64,000 nt of DNA from an uncultured Prevotellaceae bacterium (GTDB taxonomy: Bacteria; Bacteroidota; Bacteroidia; Bacteroidales; Bacteroidaceae): positions 1 through 64,000 of the forward strand of contig CAMVKN010000012.1 in the NCBI GenBank assembly GCA_947168045.1. The letters are read 5' to 3'. Made by a program: the position numbers and the translations under genes. Positions 23,624 through 32,354 of the stretch are shown here, piece after piece. Numbering within the stretch: the stretch's first letter is position 1; each line of letters opens with the position of its first letter. The notes under the pieces are model-generated. The model was not told where the DNA came from. It saw nothing but the letters and a program-made list of their open reading frames with translations, and made no database searches.

Positions 23624-26600
23624 TTACTTGCGAACCTTACGCACGACGATGGTGCCATTGTCGAGCGTCTGCTTCTGGATGAGCAGACCGCGCTGGCCGT
23701 TGGCACGGCGACCGTCGAGGGTGAAGTACTCTGTGCGTACCACCTCAGAGGTGGTGATGTCACGCACGGCATTCTCGATGTTCGGCTCCTTCGTGCTCTC
23801 GGCACCGTAGTACCACAGCTTGAAGTTGTCGGCCACCACCCAGCTGCTGTTGCGCTCCTCAGCCTTCTTCAGACCGACACGCAGCCATCCGTCTTCCTGC
23901 ACCTTCACGATGATGGTCGTGGTGTACGTTCCCTCGTCGACATAGTCAAAGAGGTTGCGTCCGCTGTGCAGGTCATTCGGCAGGTAGTAGGTCATCTCTG
24001 AACCCGCGGGTGTGAAGGTACCGGTATGGCTGGCGTCGTAATCGTAATCGAGCGCACCCTTCATCACGTTGGCCACGCGAGCAGCGTAGCGAGTGCTGTC
24101 GCCGCTGACGGCATAGAGGTTGGTCATCGAGGCGCTGTTGTCAGCCACCCACTCAGCATAGTTCTCTTCATTGCCACCGTTGCGGCACCATGCATCCACC
24201 TGCAGTCCGTAGGTACCGGCGGGCAGGTACTTCAAATCCTGATACATGTCGAAGGCAATCTGCCAGAACTCGATGGCGCGCACTTCCTTCTGCGTGTCGT
24301 CATTGCCCAGGTTGCCCGGGTTCTTCCAGCCCTCAGCGGTCGATGCTGAGTTGCCGAACTCGTCGTAGCTCTCGAAGGCAGCCGACTTGATGACGCTGGT
24401 CATGTCGATGGGGTTGCTGTCGGAAGCACCGGTGGTGTCGGGAACGGCAAGCTTCTCAATCATCACGTTGATGGCGTTGACGAGCGGCTCCACGTCCTCG
24501 TTCTCATAGTCGTTGGCAGTGATGCCACTCTCAATCTGCACGTAGAGCTCAGCGGCCTCGTCCTTTGTTGCCTTGGCAGCAGCAGAGTTGTCCATGGCGA
24601 TGGAGAGTTTCTCCAGGGCTGCCGAGAGCTGCTTGAACAGGGTGACGGAAGCCTCAATCTCGGCCACGGTGTCGTAGATGCCAGCCAGCATGTCGAACAC
24701 GGTCTTGCCGTCGTTGGAAGCCACAGCCTCAGCAGCCTGTGCCTCCAGTGCCTTGGCCTTGGTCTTGATGCTCTTGGCCATCAGCTGGTCACTGTTGATT
24801 CTCGACAGAGCCAGGTCGAGGGCGGGCTTCAGGTACTCCATCTCGTAGCCCTGGTAGGTCAGCTTGAAGTTGTCCCAGATGCACCACCAGTTGTTGCCGG
24901 CTTCCATCTTGCCCTTCACGCCGATGCGCATGCTCTCGCCATCCTTCACCAGTCCGTAGGTCTGCATCTTGTACATGCCCCAGTCGAAGCACTGTGCAGC
25001 GCCACCCATGGAGTTGGGATACACGACGTCGTTTATGGTCTCGGTAGTCCAGTTCTCCACCGTAGTGAAGCTGTGGCCCAGGTCGGCGGGCGACTCTGTA
25101 TAGACGCTGGGGAACACGTCGGTAGCATTGTTCAGGTAGAGCACTATGGGCACGCTGTTGGGGTCAATGGCGTTTCCACGGGTGTAGCCGTTCTGTTCGC
25201 AGCGGACGAATCCCTGTGCCTCGATGACGTACACGCCCTCCTTGACACCGGGCACCACCTGGTAGACATCGAAGTCCTGGCTGTGCCAGCTCTCGAAGCA
25301 GTAGTTCATCTTGCCCAAGGCACCAACCATCAGGTTATAGTTATCCGGTCCGAGCGGTCCGGCAGTGACGTTGGCCTCGCCGTCCTTGTCGTTGTTCTCG
25401 ACAGTCCATCCGGGAGCCACACCCGTCGGTGTGTTCACGTCGCACTCCTCGAAGTCAGGATTCTTCATGAAGCGGGTGACATCGGCACCGGGCACCATCA
25501 GATTCATGCCAGCCTGCCTGATGTCAGCAACAGTCTTGTTCAGCCAGGCAATCTCAGCCTCTAACTGCTCGTTGGTCAGAGCAACCTCTTCGAGTATGGT
25601 CTCCATGCCGGGACCGCCCTCGGGATTCTCGTCCAACTCATAGTAGTCAGTCAGCTGACCAACGAGGTCCATCAGCTCAGGAGCCTGATAGTACGGGTCG
25701 ATAGAGATGGCACGTGACTCGGCCAATGCTGCCTGGTAGTCCTTCCACAGCTGGATGTTCTTCAGCACGTCGTCGTAAGCCTGCTGCACGATGGCCAGCT
25801 TCTGCAGGGCATCCTCCTTTGAAGTGATGCCGCTGTGGTCAGCAGTCTGTGCTTCATCGTATGCTACGAGATAGGCCTGGGTCACCAGCTCGCCTTCGGC
25901 AACGGTCACCACGGGGAAGCTATTCCACTTTTCGTTGACATAGAGCTGCCAAGCGTCGCCGGCGTTGCCGTAGAAGGTCAGCGCGAACTCGTCGAAGCAC
26001 GACCAGTTGTCCTCGCTCACGCCGTTGGGCAGTGCCACGCCGAGGCGAATGTCGGCAGCCTCATCAAGGGTGAAGAACAGCTTGGTGCCATAGTAGCCCT
26101 TGTCGGCATAGACGCGGAAGCACGAGGGGTCATCGGGCGCGTAGTAGGTCACGCCGTCCTGCTGGATGTTGCGCTCGGCAGCGTTGGTGCCGTAGACGGT
26201 GGCTCCAGCCAGCGACTCAGTGTTGCGGGGTGACCACACGTTGTTGAAGGGGGTCGACATCTCCGTCTCACCCACCTTGACATAGAGCTTCGAGCCAGTG
26301 ACATTGTTCACCAGGTTGTCCCATGAGCCACGCCATGAGGTCTTGGCCGTCAGGGCATAGACGCCAGCGGGCATGCCAGTGATGTCCTGATAGGTGTCGA
26401 AGGTCTTGTTCCAGTGCTCAGCCACGTTGGCGGGGCCGTGCGAGCCGCTGCCCGTCATGTTGGGAGCAGTGCCTAACCAACCAGTATAGCTGGCATTGTC
26501 GAAGTTCGGGTTGGTAATCTTGCCCGTCATGTCTGCAGGATTCTCCACAGTGGCATTGTTCTTGCCCCACTCGGTGAAGGCGTCGCTCAGAGCCTTCGTG

Positions 26601-27643
26601 GCGGCCTCCACCTCAGCCTTCGTGGCGGCAGTGTTCTGCAGCACAGCCTTGGCGGCAGCGGTCTCGGTATAGCCCTTGCTCTCGCAATCGTCGATGAGGG
26701 TCTTCAGGGCCTGCTTCACGGTGGTCAGCTCGTCAAGGGGTGTCTTGGCGTTGTTCACCTGCGTCAGGGTGCTCTCCTCATTGGCGAGGACGGCCTCGGC
26801 GGCAGCCACGTCGACATAGACAGCCTTGGCAGCGTCAATGCTCTTCTTCAGCGCGATGCGTGCGTTGAGCAGGTCCTTGGCGGCGTTCAGCTGGTCGACA
26901 GTGCTGGCTGTGTTAGTGTAGACGGCCGAGGCGGCATTGATGCTCACGCCCAGCCCGTCGGCCTCCACCAGTGCTGTCCTCAGGTTCAGGGCTGCGATGT
27001 AGCTGTTGACGGCAGCATCGTAGGCCTCCTTGGTGTCACCATAGAGGAAGTTCTCGTACGACTCAGCAGTGACCACCTTCCAGTCGATGGTTCCCTCACC
27101 TTCGGCCAGCATGTAGAGTCTGGTGTCATTGTAGTCGCCTTTCCAGCCGATGAACTTGCCAGCCTCGGCGTAGGCCTTGTTCTGGATGCGCCAGCTGTCG
27201 CCAACCTTGACGGCTGTCCAGTAGAACTCAACCTGGTCAGCATTGCCCGGGTCACGGTCGCACCATGTGGCACCGCCACCGTCGGTGAACAGGTCCTTGT
27301 TCGTCATCTGACGGGCGGGATTGGTCACGTCATCGTTCAGGAAATAGTAACCCTCAGGAGCCACGCGGCCCTGTCCGCCAGCGCACTCCTCAACGGTGGT
27401 GAACCAGAACGGGTTTGCAAAGGTGCAGATGCTGGCACGGGTGTTCCAGTCGTTGGCACTGGCAAAGAACATCTTCGCCGTGGGACTGTAGAAGTAATAC
27501 TTCGTCCCATCGTCAAACGTCAGGTCGGTAAACTCCAAACCCTGCGGCTCGGGTATCACCCAAGGATTATCGGGGACACCGGCCCGGGCACTACTGAACG
27601 TGGTCAGCAGTGCGCCCAAAACGAGTAATCTTGTTAGTTTCAT
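23624..27643 (-). CDS. Large secreted modular protein with repeated beta-sandwich and helical domains
   Basis: 1339 residues from the ATG at 27643; the frame is open further upstream, but MKLTRLLVLGALLTTFSSARAG is a standard signal peptide. Alternating modules are seen. Helical stretches rich in Ala and Lys (KDLLNARIALKKSIDAAK, TAAAKAVLQNTAATK) resemble FIVAR-type bundles. Three beta-sandwich modules each open with NPNFD, NPDFEEC or SAAFESYDEFG and contain YQDI/YQVV/YQDL followed by PAGVY, GVKEGVY or PAGTY. These look like carbohydrate-binding modules. The C-terminus (YFTLDGRRANGQ...IVVRKVRK) resembles a type IX secretion sorting tail. It precedes the FAS1/SusC/SusD run and may capture the same ligand. 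No catalytic domain recognised. Confidence 0.8.
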   Translation of the reverse strand: MKLTRLLVLGALLTTFSSARAGVPDNPWVIPEPQGLEFTDLTFDDGTKYYFYSPTAKMFFASANDWNTRASICTFANPFWFTTVEECAGGQGRVAPEGYYFLNDDVTNPARQMTNKDLFTDGGGATWCDRDPGNADQVEFYWTAVKVGDSWRIQNKAYAEAGKFIGWKGDYNDTRLYMLAEGEGTIDWKVVTAESYENFLYGDTKEAYDAAVNSYIAALNLRTALVEADGLGVSINAASAVYTNTASTVDQLNAAKDLLNARIALKKSIDAAKAVYVDVAAAEAVLANEESTLTQVNNAKTPLDELTTVKQALKTLIDDCESKGYTETAAAKAVLQNTAATKAEVEAATKALSDAFTEWGKNNATVENPADMTGKITNPNFDNASYTGWLGTAPNMTGSGSHGPANVAEHWNKTFDTYQDITGMPAGVYALTAKTSWRGSWDNLVNNVTGSKLYVKVGETEMSTPFNNVWSPRNTESLAGATVYGTNAAERNIQQDGVTYYAPDDPSCFRVYADKGYYGTKLFFTLDEAADIRLGVALPNGVSEDNWSCFDEFALTFYGNAGDAWQLYVNEKWNSFPVVTVAEGELVTQAYLVAYDEAQTADHSGITSKEDALQKLAIVQQAYDDVLKNIQLWKDYQAALAESRAISIDPYYQAPELMDLVGQLTDYYELDENPEGGPGMETILEEVALTNEQLEAEIAWLNKTVADIRQAGMNLMVPGADVTRFMKNPDFEECDVNTPTGVAPGWTVENNDKDGEANVTAGPLGPDNYNLMVGALGKMNYCFESWHSQDFDVYQVVPGVKEGVYVIEAQGFVRCEQNGYTRGNAIDPNSVPIVLYLNNATDVFPSVYTESPADLGHSFTTVENWTTETINDVVYPNSMGGAAQCFDWGMYKMQTYGLVKDGESMRIGVKGKMEAGNNWWCIWDNFKLTYQGYEMEYLKPALDLALSRINSDQLMAKSIKTKAKALEAQAAEAVASNDGKTVFDMLAGIYDTVAEIEASVTLFKQLSAALEKLSIAMDNSAAAKATKDEAAELYVQIESGITANDYENEDVEPLVNAINVMIEKLAVPDTTGASDSNPIDMTSVIKSAAFESYDEFGNSASTAEGWKNPGNLGNDDTQKEVRAIEFWQIAFDMYQDLKYLPAGTYGLQVDAWCRNGGNEENYAEWVADNSASMTNLYAVSGDSTRYAARVANVMKGALDYDYDASHTGTFTPAGSEMTYYLPNDLHSGRNLFDYVDEGTYTTTIIVKVQEDGWLRVGLKKAEERNSSWVVADNFKLWYYGAESTKEPNIENAVRDITTSEVVRTEYFTLDGRRANGQRGLLIQKQTLDNGTIVVRKVRK

Positions 27644-27722
27644 AAGCATTAAATAATTGTTAGTAAATAGGTATTTTGAAAATGGTTTGTCTACAAAGTC
27701 TCGTCTTTGCACTAATCGGGGA

Positions 27723-27751
27723 CAAAGTTAGCAAAAAAAATGTAATTGCAA
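27723..27751 (-). promoter_or_regulatory. Promoter of the 1339-residue secreted protein
   Basis: Minus strand: TTG (27751-27749), 18 bases, TAACTTTG (27730-27723). It gives a leader of about 75 bases to the ATG at 27643 and lies inside the longer open frame, which supports the shorter start. It is divergent from the plus-strand promoter at 27825. Confidence 0.75.
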
Positions 27752-27824
27752 CACTTTTTCGCTACTTTTTTTTGCTTTTAACTAAAAAAATGTCTGATGG
27801 GGTCAACGAATGAAAAAATATTCG

Positions 27825-27832
27825 TACCTTTG
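27825..27832 (+). promoter_or_regulatory. -7 box of the antitoxin/PIN operon
   Basis: TACCTTTG, a full TAnnTTTG match, 29 bases before the antitoxin ATG. No clear TTTG is seen at the -33 position. Confidence 0.65.
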
Positions 27833-27861
27833 CAGTCGACATTCATATAATTAACAGCACC

Positions 27862-28152
27862 ATGACATTGACGACGATACCAGTGAATCAAGAAACAGCC
27901 AACTACTGGGAGCAGCTGAAAGGAACAAGCCGGCAAGTAAAGCTGTCGCTTATCTCTCTGCTGAGTGCATCGTTGGTGAAAGAGAAGGTCGAAGCGCAGG
28001 TAACAAACGACAGTGACAAGCTCCACATCACAACCGAAGACCTTGAGATAACGCCCTTTGTGGCAACTTTAGGGCGTAGCATCAAACCGCTTCCTGCTGA
28101 CTTCGACTACAAAAAAGCAAAAGAAGAATACCTAACCCAGAAATACGGATGA
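27862..28152 (+). CDS. Antitoxin of a PIN-domain toxin pair
   Basis: 96 residues. The N-terminal half (YWEQLKGTSRQVKLSLISLLSASLVKEK) is helical and basic, as expected for DNA binding and dimerisation. The C-terminal tail (PADFDYKKAKEEYLTQKYG) is a typical toxin-wrapping segment of Bacteroidota antitoxins. The TGA overlaps the ATG of the PIN gene (ATGA at 28149-28152), so synthesis is coupled. Antitoxins of this kind usually repress their own promoter. The pair lies between divergent promoters and is separate from the island at the left end. Confidence 0.8.
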   Translation: MTLTTIPVNQETANYWEQLKGTSRQVKLSLISLLSASLVKEKVEAQVTNDSDKLHITTEDLEITPFVATLGRSIKPLPADFDYKKAKEEYLTQKYG

Positions 28153-28568
28153 AAACGGTATTCTTCGACACGAACATTATGATTGACGTCATTGGCCGTC
28201 GCGAACAATTCTGCAAGCCTTCGTTGCAGATTATGAGCCTGGCCGACAGGGGCATACTGCGTATCTGTGTATCGGCAATGTCGTATGCCACGGCCAGCTT
28301 CATACTCTCGCGCGACAATAAACAGATGGACATTTTCAGTGAATTTGCCAAATTTGCAAAAATCACCACAGCCACCCCCGTTGATGCAGACACCGTTGAA
28401 GAGAGTATCCGTTCTGAGTTCAACGACTTCGAGGACGCCATGCAATTTTTCTCTGCAAAACGCGAGAGCATAGACTATATAGTGACGCGAAACAAGAAAG
28501 ACTTCCGGGCGGCAATGGTGCCCGTGTTCGAGCCACAGGAATTTATCCAGTACTTGCTACAAGAGTAG
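28149..28568 (+). CDS. PIN-domain ribonuclease, VapC-like toxin
   Basis: 139 residues. MKTVFFDTNIMIDVI is the first PIN strand with Asp7; FEDAMQFFSA carries the third acidic position (Asp96), and DYIVTRNKKDF (Asn115, Asp118) the last motif. The second position, around VSAMSYATAS, has no clear Glu, as in some Bacteroidota PIN proteins. Expected to be a metal-dependent RNase neutralised by the overlapping antitoxin. The stop is 12 bases before the U32 gene, so readthrough into it is possible. Confidence 0.85.
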   Translation: MKTVFFDTNIMIDVIGRREQFCKPSLQIMSLADRGILRICVSAMSYATASFILSRDNKQMDIFSEFAKFAKITTATPVDADTVEESIRSEFNDFEDAMQFFSAKRESIDYIVTRNKKDFRAAMVPVFEPQEFIQYLLQE

Positions 28569-28580
28569 CACAGAAAGACG

Positions 28581-29939
28581 ATGAACGCAACGAGAAGCGA
28601 CTTTGAGATAATGGCGCCTGTGGGCAGCCGCGAGAGCCTGGCCGCCGCCATCCAGGCCGGTGCCGACTCGGTGTACTTCGGCGTGGGACGGCTGAACATG
28701 CGGTCGGGGTCGGCATCGGCCTTCACCCTCGACGACCTGAAGGAGATAGCCGACACGTGCCGCGAGCACGGCATCAAGAGCTACCTGACGGTGAACACCA
28801 TCATCTACGATGAGGACATGGACGAGATGCGCCAGACGCTGGCCGCCGCACAGGAGGCTGGCATCAGCGCCATCATCGCCAGCGACATGGCAGTGCTATG
28901 CCCCCCCTGCCCCCCCCGGGGGGGAAACGGCGCGAAGGAGTCACCCCAGCCCCCCCATAAAGGGTCCGTTACCCCCCCTAGGGGGGGCTGGGGGGGCCAG
29001 ATTCCATTTCACCTTTCCACCCAGATGAACATCTCTAACACGGCGGCGCTGCGCTTCTATGCACAGTTTGCCGACGTGGTGGTGCTGGCACGCGAGCTGA
29101 CGCTGGAACAGGTGAAGCACATCCATGAGGCCATCGAGCGCGAGCATATCTGCGGTCCCTCGGGACAGCTGGTCAGGATTGAGATGTTCTGCCACGGCGC
29201 CCTGTGCATGGCCGTCAGCGGCAAGTGCTACATGAGCCTCGACGCGGCCAACCGCAGCGCCAACCGGGGACAGTGCATACAGGTGTGCCGCCGCAGCTAC
29301 ACCGTGACCGACAACGAGACGGGCCACCAGCTGGAGATTGACAATAAATATGTGATGAGCCCGAAGGACCTGAAGACCATCCGCTTCATCGACAAGATGA
29401 TGGACGCCGGCGTCAGGGTGTTCAAGATTGAGGGGCGCGCCCGTGGGCCGGAGTATGTGTGGCAGACGGTGAGCTGCTACGACGAGGCCATCAACGCCGT
29501 CCTCGACGGCACCTTCACCGAGGAGAAGAAGGACGAGTGGGACCGCCGCCTCAGCACCGTCTTCAACCGCGGCTTCTGGGACGGTTACTACCAGGGGCAG
29601 CGCTTAGGCGAGTGGAACACTAACTACGGCAACAACGCCACGGAGCAGAAGGTGTATGTGGGTCGCGCCACGAAATACTACAGCCGCATCGGCGTGGGCG
29701 AGTTCAGCGTGGAGGCCACCACCTTCAAGGTGGGCGACAAGCTGCTCGTCACTGGTCCCACCACGGGTGTGATGTACCTGACAGCCACGGAGATACACGA
29801 CCAGGACGGGCACCCCGTCACTGAGGCCCCGCAGGGCCAGCTCTGCGCCATCCCCGTCACCGACAAGGTGAGACCCAGCGACAAGCTGTTCAAGATAGCC
29901 CAACAACCCAACCAACCCAACAACCCAATAACCCAATAA
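28581..29939 (+). CDS. U32 family protein (peptidase-like, probable RNA-hydroxylation factor)
   Basis: 452 residues. The U32 signature EMFCHGALCMAVSGKCYMS is complete, including the cysteines that bind an iron-sulfur cluster in characterised relatives. The N-terminal TIM-barrel half is clear (APVGSRESLAAAIQAGADSVYFG). Relatives TrhP/RlhA hydroxylate tRNA or rRNA; others act as collagenase-like factors, so I leave the symbol empty. Residues about 107-147 are a foreign insert (PPCPPRGG...TPPRGGWGG) encoded by GC-rich palindromic repeats at 28901-29000, between a helix and the strand IPFHLSTQMN. The C-terminal tail QQPNQPNNPITQ is encoded by an AACCCAACA-type tandem repeat. Confidence 0.9.
   Translation: MNATRSDFEIMAPVGSRESLAAAIQAGADSVYFGVGRLNMRSGSASAFTLDDLKEIADTCREHGIKSYLTVNTIIYDEDMDEMRQTLAAAQEAGISAIIASDMAVLCPPCPPRGGNGAKESPQPPHKGSVTPPRGGWGGQIPFHLSTQMNISNTAALRFYAQFADVVVLARELTLEQVKHIHEAIEREHICGPSGQLVRIEMFCHGALCMAVSGKCYMSLDAANRSANRGQCIQVCRRSYTVTDNETGHQLEIDNKYVMSPKDLKTIRFIDKMMDAGVRVFKIEGRARGPEYVWQTVSCYDEAINAVLDGTFTEEKKDEWDRRLSTVFNRGFWDGYYQGQRLGEWNTNYGNNATEQKVYVGRATKYYSRIGVGEFSVEATTFKVGDKLLVTGPTTGVMYLTATEIHDQDGHPVTEAPQGQLCAIPVTDKVRPSDKLFKIAQQPNQPNNPITQ
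28901..29000 (+). repeat. Two GC-rich palindromic repeats inserted in the U32 coding sequence
   Basis: One unit spans 28901-28925 (runs of C, then CCCGGGGGGG). A second spans 28943-29000 and includes ACCCCCCCTAGGGGGGG. Together they add about 40 residues rich in Pro and Gly without breaking the frame. Bounded by normal U32 sequence on both sides. Confidence 0.85.
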
Positions 29940-30060
29940 CCCAACAACCCACCCCCAGCCCCTCCCCAAGGGAGGGGGGCAAGATAGTTAATAACATTGA
30001 ATAGTATTGAATAAATAGTATTGAATAGTATTGAATAACATAAATAACAACATACAAAAA
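29940..30060. repeat. Intergenic repeats between the U32 gene and sufE
   Basis: The AACCCAACA/AATAACCC tandem that forms the U32 tail runs into this gap. A GC-rich palindrome CCCCTCCCCAAGGGAGGGG lies at about 29959-29978. Then come several AATAGTATTGAATA units (29998-30040). No gene. Confidence 0.7.
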
Positions 30061-30546
30061 ATGGAAGAATACAGTCACGAAACTAATCAAGCCCCCCTCC
30101 CTTTGGGAGGGGTCGGGGGTAGGTTAGAGATCAACGCCCGGCAAGACGAAATCATCGAGGAGTTCGAGGAACTGGACGACTGGATGGACCGCTACCAGCT
30201 GCTCATCGACATGGGCAGCGACATGGAACCGCTGCCCGAGGAGTACAAGACGGAGCAGAACCTCATCGACGGCTGTCAGAGCCGTGTGTGGCTGCACGCC
30301 GAACCCACCGAGGATGGCGGCATCCACTTTGAGGCTGAGAGCGACGCACTCATCGTCAAGGGCATCGTCAGACTGCTGGTCAGCATCTTCGACGGCCAGA
30401 AGCCCGAGGACATCCTCAACGCTGACCTGTACTTCATAGAGCGCATCGGGCTGCGCGAGCACCTCTCCCCCACCCGTTCCAACGGTCTCGTGGCCATGGT
30501 CAGGCGCATCCACGACTACGCCCGCGCCTACGCCAACAGTAAGTAA
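30061..30546 (+). CDS. sufE: SufE family sulfur-acceptor protein
   Basis: 161 residues from the ATG at 30061; the ten codons upstream are translated AATAGT-type repeat, so I prefer this Met. SufE accepts persulfide sulfur from the SufS cysteine desulfurase for iron-sulfur cluster assembly. The active Cys72 lies in LIDGCQSRVWL, the hallmark of the family; ALIVKGIVRLLVSIFDGQ and RSNGLVAMVRRIHDYA are also typical. Residues 11-21 (APLPLGGVGGR) are encoded by a GC-rich palindromic repeat and lie before the conserved fold. No suf operon partner is adjacent. The downstream gap is filled with CTCCCAG repeats. Confidence 0.93.
   Translation: MEEYSHETNQAPLPLGGVGGRLEINARQDEIIEEFEELDDWMDRYQLLIDMGSDMEPLPEEYKTEQNLIDGCQSRVWLHAEPTEDGGIHFEAESDALIVKGIVRLLVSIFDGQKPEDILNADLYFIERIGLREHLSPTRSNGLVAMVRRIHDYARAYANSK
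30091..30123 (+). repeat. GC-rich palindromic repeat near the sufE N-terminus
   Basis: CCCCCCTCCCTTTGGGAGGG followed by GTCGGGGGTAGG. It is translated as APLPLGGVGGR within SufE, close in sequence to the intergenic copies at 7590 and 29959. Confidence 0.85.
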
Positions 30547-30548
30547 CA

Positions 30549-30709
30549 GCAGTTCTCCCAGAGCTCCCAGCTCTCCCAGGACTCTCAGTTCTCCCAGAGT
30601 TCCCAGAGCTCCCAGAACTCCCAGCTCTCCCAGAACTCCCAGTTCTCCCAGAACTCCCAGAGCTCCCAGCTCTCCCAGAACTCCCAGCTCTCCCAGTTCT
30701 CCCAGTAGC
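30549..30709. repeat. CTCCCAGAA-type tandem repeat between sufE and ruvB
   Basis: About 17 units of CTCCCAG[AGCT][AG]- of 8-10 bases fill the gap completely. Related tracts lie at 52018-52183 and inside the RNase III gene (39297-39395). On the minus strand the tract is open as a Gly-Ser-rich frame, which I regard as meaningless. Confidence 0.85.
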
Positions 30710-30729
30710 CCCAGAAAAAAAACACCCCC

Positions 30730-31761
30730 ATGGAAGATTCATTCAACATTCACCAGGCGCCCCAGCAGGGCGAGAAGGAGTTTGAGAACGCCCTGCGCCC
30801 GCTGTCGTTCAGCGACTTCGCCGGGCAGCAGAAGGTGGTGGACAACCTGCACGTGTTCGTCGAGGCCGCCAAATACCGTGGCGAGCCGCTCGACCACACC
30901 CTGCTGCACGGTCCTCCCGGACTGGGCAAGACGACGCTCTCGAACATCATCGCCAACGAACTGGGCGTGGGGTTCAAGATTACCAGCGGACCCGTCCTGG
31001 ACAAACCCGGCGACCTGGCCGGCATCCTCACCTCACTGGAGCCACGCGACGTGCTCTTCATCGACGAGATACACCGTCTGTCGCCCGTCGTCGAGGAGTA
31101 CCTCTACTCAGCCATGGAGGACTACCGCATCGACATTATGATTGACAAGGGACCCTCGGCACGCTCCATCCAGATAGACCTGAACCCCTTCACACTCGTT
31201 GGTGCCACCACACGCAGCGGACTGCTGACATCGCCACTGCGCGCCCGCTTCGGCATCAACATGCACTTGGAGTACTACGACCCGGAGACGCTCTGCGCCA
31301 TCATCGAGCGCTCGGCACGGCTCTTAGGCGTGCCCATCACCGAGGATGCCGCCATGGAGATAGCAGGCCGTTCACGCGGGACGCCCCGTATCGCCAACTC
31401 GCTGCTGCGCCGCGTGCGCGACTTCGCTCAGGTGAAGGGCAACGGTGGCATCGACACGTCCATCACGAAGGTGGCACTGACGGCGCTGAACATCGACAAG
31501 TATGGCCTGGACGAGATTGACAACAAGATTCTGCTGACTATCATCGACAAGTTCCGCGGCGGACCCGTCGGCATCTCGACCATCGCCACGGCCATCGGCG
31601 AGGACAGCGGAACGGTGGAGGAGGTCTACGAGCCCTTCCTCATCATGGAGGGTTTCATCAAGCGCACGCCACGCGGACGCATGGTCACCGAGCTGGCCTA
31701 CCGTCACTTCGGGCGTAACCCCTACAACGGTAACATCATGCAGCCCGACCTCTTCGGGTAG
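30730..31761 (+). CDS. ruvB: Holliday junction branch-migration ATPase RuvB
   Basis: 343 residues, full length. RuvB forms the hexameric motor that drives branch migration with RuvA. Walker [10 protein letters not shown], Walker [11 protein letters not shown], sensor [18 protein letters not shown] and the arginine-containing [18 protein letters not shown] are present, and the C-terminal winged helix ends [20 protein letters not shown]. The ATG at 30730 follows the CTCCCAG repeat by about 20 bases. No partner ruv gene lies nearby, which is normal in this phylum. Confidence 0.97.
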   Translation: MEDSFNIHQAPQQGEKEFENALRPLSFSDFAGQQKVVDNLHVFVEAAKYRGEPLDHTLLHGPPGLGKTTLSNIIANELGVGFKITSGPVLDKPGDLAGILTSLEPRDVLFIDEIHRLSPVVEEYLYSAMEDYRIDIMIDKGPSARSIQIDLNPFTLVGATTRSGLLTSPLRARFGINMHLEYYDPETLCAIIERSARLLGVPITEDAAMEIAGRSRGTPRIANSLLRRVRDFAQVKGNGGIDTSITKVALTALNIDKYGLDEIDNKILLTIIDKFRGGPVGISTIATAIGEDSGTVEEVYEPFLIMEGFIKRTPRGRMVTELAYRHFGRNPYNGNIMQPDLFG

Positions 31762-32305
31762 CACATGCGTACCCCCGAAAGCGCCCCCATAATGGCTGAG
31801 CCCTAAATAAAGAAAGGGTAGTGCTACTGGTGCTACTGGTGCTACCGGCAATCATAAGTGGGCACTTTACGAGAATAACTCAACGCCTGGCTGGAATAAC
31901 TCAACGCCTGGCTGTCATAACTCAACGCCTGGCTGGAATAACTCAACGCCTGGCTGGAATAACTCAACGCCTGGCTGTCAAAAACGGCCATTTTACGGTT
32001 CAATTCTCTCGAGAATTCAACCTTCTCTTGCGTTCTCGCGGGCAGGAACGGGCAGCGCATGTTTTTAGGGGGTCACCACATCCCGGTAGCGCTTGTAGCG
32101 CCTGTAGCGCCTGTAGCACTACCTTTAGCCGTCTGAGATGCTGCTACCGCGCCCCTACATTTGGACTCAGCACACTTTATCACACCATACCATTTGGACT
32201 GAGCGAACATCAACTGCGTGCAAGCGGCTATACGACAAAGAGATAGCAAGTCAAAAGGAAAAACGGACACCAAAGGCAAAAACAAACATTTTTTGGCCCT
32301 GCCGC
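31762..32305. other. Long intergenic region with several tandem repeats
   Basis: No gene is supported. It holds GTGCTACTG triplet-like repeats (31821-31849), a 5 x 21-base tandem (31874-31978), a near palindrome around TTCTCTCGAGAATTC (about 32000-32016), and TGTAGCGCC repeats (32093-32122). The plus-strand frame across it encodes only ITQRLAG repeats and low-complexity sequence. Confidence 0.6.
31874..31978. repeat. Five tandem copies of a 21-base unit
   Basis: The unit AATAACTCAACGCCTGGCTG plus G or T is repeated five times exactly in phase. Degenerate pieces of it (GGGAATAACTCCATGAGTT, ATGCCTGGCTGTCAT) recur at about 54879-54940 in another intergenic region, so it is a dispersed element. 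Confidence 0.9.
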
Positions 32306-32336
32306 TTTGAACGTCGCAAAAAAATGCCTATCTTTG
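32306..32336 (+). promoter_or_regulatory. Consensus promoter of the hybrid two-component gene
   Basis: TTTG (32306-32309), 19 bases, TATCTTTG (32329-32336): a full match to the Bacteroidota consensus. The ATG at 32355 is 18 bases downstream of the box, giving a very short leader and ruling out the upstream Met at 32307. Confidence 0.9.
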
Positions 32337-32354
32337 CAGCACAAAAAAACAACC

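Noticed and set aside
30500..30742. Gly-Ser-rich collagen-like frame on the minus strand
   Set aside because: It is only the translation of the CTCCCAG repeats, antisense to the sufE end and running into the ruvB start.
31821..32246. 141-codon plus-strand frame with ITQRLAG repeats
   Set aside because: Read-through of the 21-base tandem repeats and other low-complexity DNA, without export signal or conserved segment.
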